DNA of 7,624 nt from UMGS1783 sp900555065 (GTDB lineage Bacteria > Bacillota > Clostridia > Oscillospirales > UMGS1783): the NCBI GenBank assembly GCA_937991645.1, contig CALKPL010000022.1, positions 1-7,624 on the forward strand, read 5' to 3'. The notes beneath the pieces were generated by a model that searched no databases, was not told where the DNA came from, and was given only the letters and a program-made list of their open reading frames with translations. Positions 6,331-7,624 of this stretch are shown piece by piece. The first letter of the stretch is position 1. Every line of letters begins with the position of its first letter. Made by a program: the position numbers and the translations under genes.

Positions 6331-6341
6331 TAAATTCCGTT

Positions 6342-6479
6342 TTACTTCTCGCACTGCTGGTTGGCAATACCGCAACTTGTCTTACACGCTGACTGACAAG
6401 AGGTCTGGCATTCGCCGCACCCGCCGTTTTTTGCGCTCTGGCAAAGGTTTTTGGTTTCCAAAGTTTTGATTGCTTTCAT
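6342..6479 (-). CDS. scfA: SCIFF ranthipeptide precursor, 45 aa
   Basis: This is a ribosomally made peptide of the 'six cysteines in forty-five residues' family, substrate of the maturase encoded next. It begins MKAIKTLETKNL and carries the family signature CGECQTSCQSACKTSC (residues 21-36), then IANQQCEK. The six family cysteines are 21, 24, 28, 32, 36 and 43; length is exactly 45. Two departures are visible. Cys13 is a seventh cysteine. Residue 37, a Thr in studied members and, as I recall, the acceptor of the thioether from Cys32 in the C. thermocellum peptide, is Gly here. GGAGG lies 8 nt before the ATG, and a consensus promoter gives a short leader of about 29 nt. The gene is too short for most gene finders and is easily missed. 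Expression is probably strong from the promoter quality. The mature product, its fate and its role are unknown; the family is near-universal in Clostridia. Confidence 0.95.
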   Translation of the reverse strand: MKAIKTLETKNLCQSAKNGGCGECQTSCQSACKTSCGIANQQCEK

Positions 6480-6506
6480 GCGTTTATCCTCCGAATTCTA
6501 CCCCTG

Positions 6507-6521
6507 ATAAAATCATTATAA
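6507..6521 (-). promoter_or_regulatory. Possible PerR-like operator over the scfA -10
   Basis: The minus strand reads TTATAATGATTTTAT, matching 12 of the 14 defined positions of the Bacillus PerR consensus TTATAATnATTATAA. It overlaps the TATAAT of the scfA promoter, so half of the match is explained by the -10 box itself. It is therefore a weak candidate for peroxide-responsive control. Confidence 0.3.
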
Positions 6522-6543
6522 TTTGCATAAGGCTGTTTGTCAA
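6515..6543 (-). promoter_or_regulatory. Consensus sigma-A promoter of the scfA operon
   Basis: On the minus strand TTGACA (6538-6543) is separated by exactly 17 nt from TATAAT (6515-6520), a perfect match to the housekeeping consensus. Transcription would start near 6508, some 29 nt before the scfA ATG. Confidence 0.92.
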
Positions 6544-6593
6544 TGGCTTTTGCATATGTTTTTCTCTTTTGCAAAACCCGCGCAGGCACCGTG

Positions 6594-6635
6594 CAGGAAA
6601 ACGGGATATGCGCGCGCATATCCCGTAAAATCCTG
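6594..6635 (-). terminator. Palindromic terminator of the rubrerythrin-rubredoxin operon
   Basis: A perfect 26-nt palindrome (6601-6626, centred on alternating CGCGCGCG) forms an 11-bp stem with a tetraloop. A weaker outer stem CAGGA/TCCTG (6594-6598 with 6631-6635) encloses it. On the minus strand the inner stem is followed by TTTT; on the plus strand the outer stem is followed by TTTTT. It lies about 40 nt after the rubredoxin stop and separates that operon from the scfA promoter. Confidence 0.8.
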
Positions 6636-6665
6636 TTTTTACAGCCGTAGGGGGGGATTGATACA

Positions 6666-6800
6666 TTACTGCTGGCTGAACTGATCTTTTCCTACGCCGC
6701 AGATGGGGCAGGTCCAGTCGTCCGGAAGCGCCGCAAAGGGAGTGCCCTCAGCCTCTTCGTCGTATTCATAGCCGCAGACGTCGCAGACATATTTCGCCAT
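6666..6800 (-). CDS. Short (loop-deleted) rubredoxin, 44 aa
   Basis: This is a small iron protein in which one Fe is held by four Cys; it passes single electrons in the cytoplasm. The motifs are CDVCGY (Cys6, Cys9) and CPICGVGKDQF (Cys31, Cys34), with the family's LPDDW just before the second pair. Common rubredoxins have about 52 residues and roughly 29 residues between the pairs; here there are 21. The loop deletion is like that of the 45-residue Desulfovibrio desulfuricans protein. GGAGGG lies 7 nt before the ATG and the gap to the rubrerythrin stop is 17 nt, so the two are co-transcribed. It is the likely electron donor to the rubrerythrin, a pairing known from other anaerobes. It is too short for most ORF cut-offs. 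Confidence 0.93.
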   Translation of the reverse strand: MAKYVCDVCGYEYDEEAEGTPFAALPDDWTCPICGVGKDQFSQQ

Positions 6801-6817
6801 GCCTCCGCCCTCCGCAA

Positions 6818-7354
6818 TCAATAGTTCATTGCGCGCAGCTCAAAATAGGACTGCGGATGCGCGCAGACCGGACAGACGGCGGGCGCTTCAGCGGCTACAT
6901 GGATATGGCCGCAGTTGGCGCATTTCCACATGACGATACCGTCCTTCTTGAATACCTTGCCCTCTTCCACGTTCTTGAGCAGGGCCAGATAGCGCTCCTC
7001 ATGCTCCTTCTCAATCGCGGCTACGCCCTCAAAGAGCTTGGCGATCGCGTCAAAACCCTCTTCACGCGCCTCTTTGGCAAACTGGGAATACATATCGGTC
7101 CACTCATAGTTTTCGCCGGCAGCGGCGTCCTTGAGGTTCTGCACCGTGTTCGGCACGCCGCCGTGCAGCAGCTTGAACCACATTTTCGCATGCTCTTTCT
7201 CATTGGCCGCCGTCTCTTCAAAAATAGCGGCTATCTGATTATATCCTTCTTTTTTCGCCTGGGACGCATAGTAGGTGTACTTGTTGCGGGCCTGAGATTC
7301 GCCGGCAAAGGCAGTAGCCAGATTGGCCTCGGTTTTAGAACCTTTCAACTCCAT
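6818..7354 (-). CDS. rbr: Rubrerythrin, 178 aa
   Basis: This cytoplasmic peroxidase reduces hydrogen peroxide to water and protects anaerobes from oxygen exposure. The N-terminal four-helix ferritin-like domain (1-130) shows the di-iron ligands: Glu19 in FAGESQARN, EKEH (Glu52, His55), Glu95 or Glu98 in AKEAREEG, and EKEH (Glu115, His118). The C-terminal rubredoxin-like domain has CANCGH (Cys145, Cys148) and CPVC (Cys161, Cys164). Length is typical for the family (about 180-195). The start at 7354 is chosen because AAGGAGG lies 8 nt upstream; an in-frame ATG at 7381 would put that ribosome site inside the protein and add MKIDKEDLT, which is not family-like. It is the first gene of a two-gene operon with the short rubredoxin. 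PerR often controls such genes in Clostridia, but I do not see a clear PerR box at this promoter. Confidence 0.95.
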   Translation of the reverse strand: MELKGSKTEANLATAFAGESQARNKYTYYASQAKKEGYNQIAAIFEETAANEKEHAKMWFKLLHGGVPNTVQNLKDAAAGENYEWTDMYSQFAKEAREEGFDAIAKLFEGVAAIEKEHEERYLALLKNVEEGKVFKKDGIVMWKCANCGHIHVAAEAPAVCPVCAHPQSYFELRAMNY

Positions 7355-7386
7355 TGTCAAATCCTCCTTATCGATTTTCACAATCT

Positions 7387-7403
7387 GTCCCGCAGGGCGG
7401 AAC
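7387..7403 (-). other. Small hairpin in the rubrerythrin leader
   Basis: On the minus strand GTTCCGC pairs with GCGGGAC (one G-U pair) around a three-base loop CCT. It lies in the predicted 65-nt untranslated leader, about 18 nt upstream of the ribosome site. It could protect the transcript 5' end; no terminator T run follows. Confidence 0.45.
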
Positions 7404-7427
7404 TGGGTCTTTCATTTCTACGCTTTT

Positions 7428-7456
7428 ATTTTACACCATTTCTACGCGCAAGTCAA
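7428..7456 (-). promoter_or_regulatory. Sigma-A-like promoter of the rubrerythrin operon
   Basis: On the minus strand TTGACT (7451-7456) stands 17 nt before TAAAAT (7428-7433), each five of six against consensus. AT-rich DNA at 7468-7495 lies upstream, as in UP-element-like regions. Transcription would start near 7421. Confidence 0.8.
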
Positions 7457-7557
7457 CGTTTTTGGCGCAATTTATTCTAAAAAAGTATAATTTATGCTTT
7501 GGTTCAACGCACGAAAGAAAATCTGGCAGCGCATGCCCTGGGCCGTCACAGTAGCGC

Positions 7558-7624
7558 GGGCGCAGGCGCGGGCGCGGGCGCGGGCGCAGGCGCGGGCGCG
7601 GGGTGTGGGCGCAGGCGCGGGGCG
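7558..7624. repeat. G-rich hexamer array (RGGCGC), array 3
   Basis: Seven hexamers in exact register (7558-7599), GGGCGC or AGGCGC, are followed by GGGGTGT, GGGCGC, AGGCGC and GGGGCG up to the window edge, where the array is cut off. G runs of three or four recur every 6 or 12 nt, a pattern that could support G-quadruplex folding on the plus strand. It lies upstream of the rubrerythrin promoter and outside any gene I can see. The preceding 7496-7557 shows no recognisable feature. Confidence 0.88.

Noticed and set aside
5843..6469. Plus-strand open frame across scfB, the attenuator hairpin and scfA
   Set aside because: It runs through a terminator-like hairpin and opposite two well-supported genes, with no initiation signals.
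6857..7480. 207-codon plus-strand open frame opposite rubrerythrin
   Set aside because: It is antisense to a protein with all di-iron and rubredoxin ligands, and it extends over the rubrerythrin promoter.
7428..7495. PerR box at the rubrerythrin promoter
   Set aside because: Only loosely AT-rich partial half-sites are present; nothing approaches the 7-1-7 palindrome.
1..7624. CRISPR array or insertion sequence
   Set aside because: The repeats are low-complexity hexamers without unique spacers, and no transposase, Cas or integrase coding is present.

Overview
The window looks like a chromosomal stretch from an obligately anaerobic, moderately GC-rich member of the class Clostridia, probably an Oscillospiraceae-like gut or sediment lineage. 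The evidence is a SCIFF peptide with its radical SAM maturase (a near-signature pair for Clostridia), a rubrerythrin/rubredoxin oxidative-stress pair, Gram-positive ribosome sites (AGGAGG type) and sigma-A-type promoters. The family assignments are firm; the genus cannot be read from this sequence. All seven genes lie on the minus strand, so the window reads right to left in transcription order.

Layout in transcription order. (1) 7456-6594: a sigma-A-like promoter, a rubrerythrin gene, a 44-residue loop-deleted rubredoxin 17 nt behind it, then a strong hairpin terminator. This is a peroxide-detoxification operon. (2) 6543-3465: a consensus promoter (TTGACA, 17 nt, TATAAT) drives scfA, a 45-residue SCIFF ranthipeptide precursor too short for a usual ORF cut-off. 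A 12-bp terminator-like hairpin with six T follows, then scfB (SCIFF maturase, radical SAM/SPASM). A short Orn/Lys/Arg decarboxylase overlaps scfB by 4 nt. A 12-bp hairpin with a T run closes the unit. (3) 3169-1519: an extended -10 promoter, a long leader with a 78-nt nested hairpin, and a 422-residue uroporphyrinogen-decarboxylase (URO-D) family protein of the methyltransferase type. Stacked hairpins follow. (4) 1349-236: a second, smaller URO-D family gene with its own candidate promoter and a clear 15-bp terminator.

Three stretches (5-129, 3407-3440 and 7558-7624) hold the same G-rich hexamer array, RGGCGC (mostly GGGCGC and AGGCGC). All have the G-rich strand on plus and all lie outside genes, bracketing the gene units. 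No family of feature known to me explains them.

The most interesting points are the hexamer arrays, the SCIFF peptide in which the usual Thr thioether acceptor is Gly and a seventh Cys is present, the terminator-like attenuator between precursor and maturase, the translational coupling of a PLP decarboxylase to a RiPP maturase, and the nested RNA structure ahead of the larger URO-D gene.
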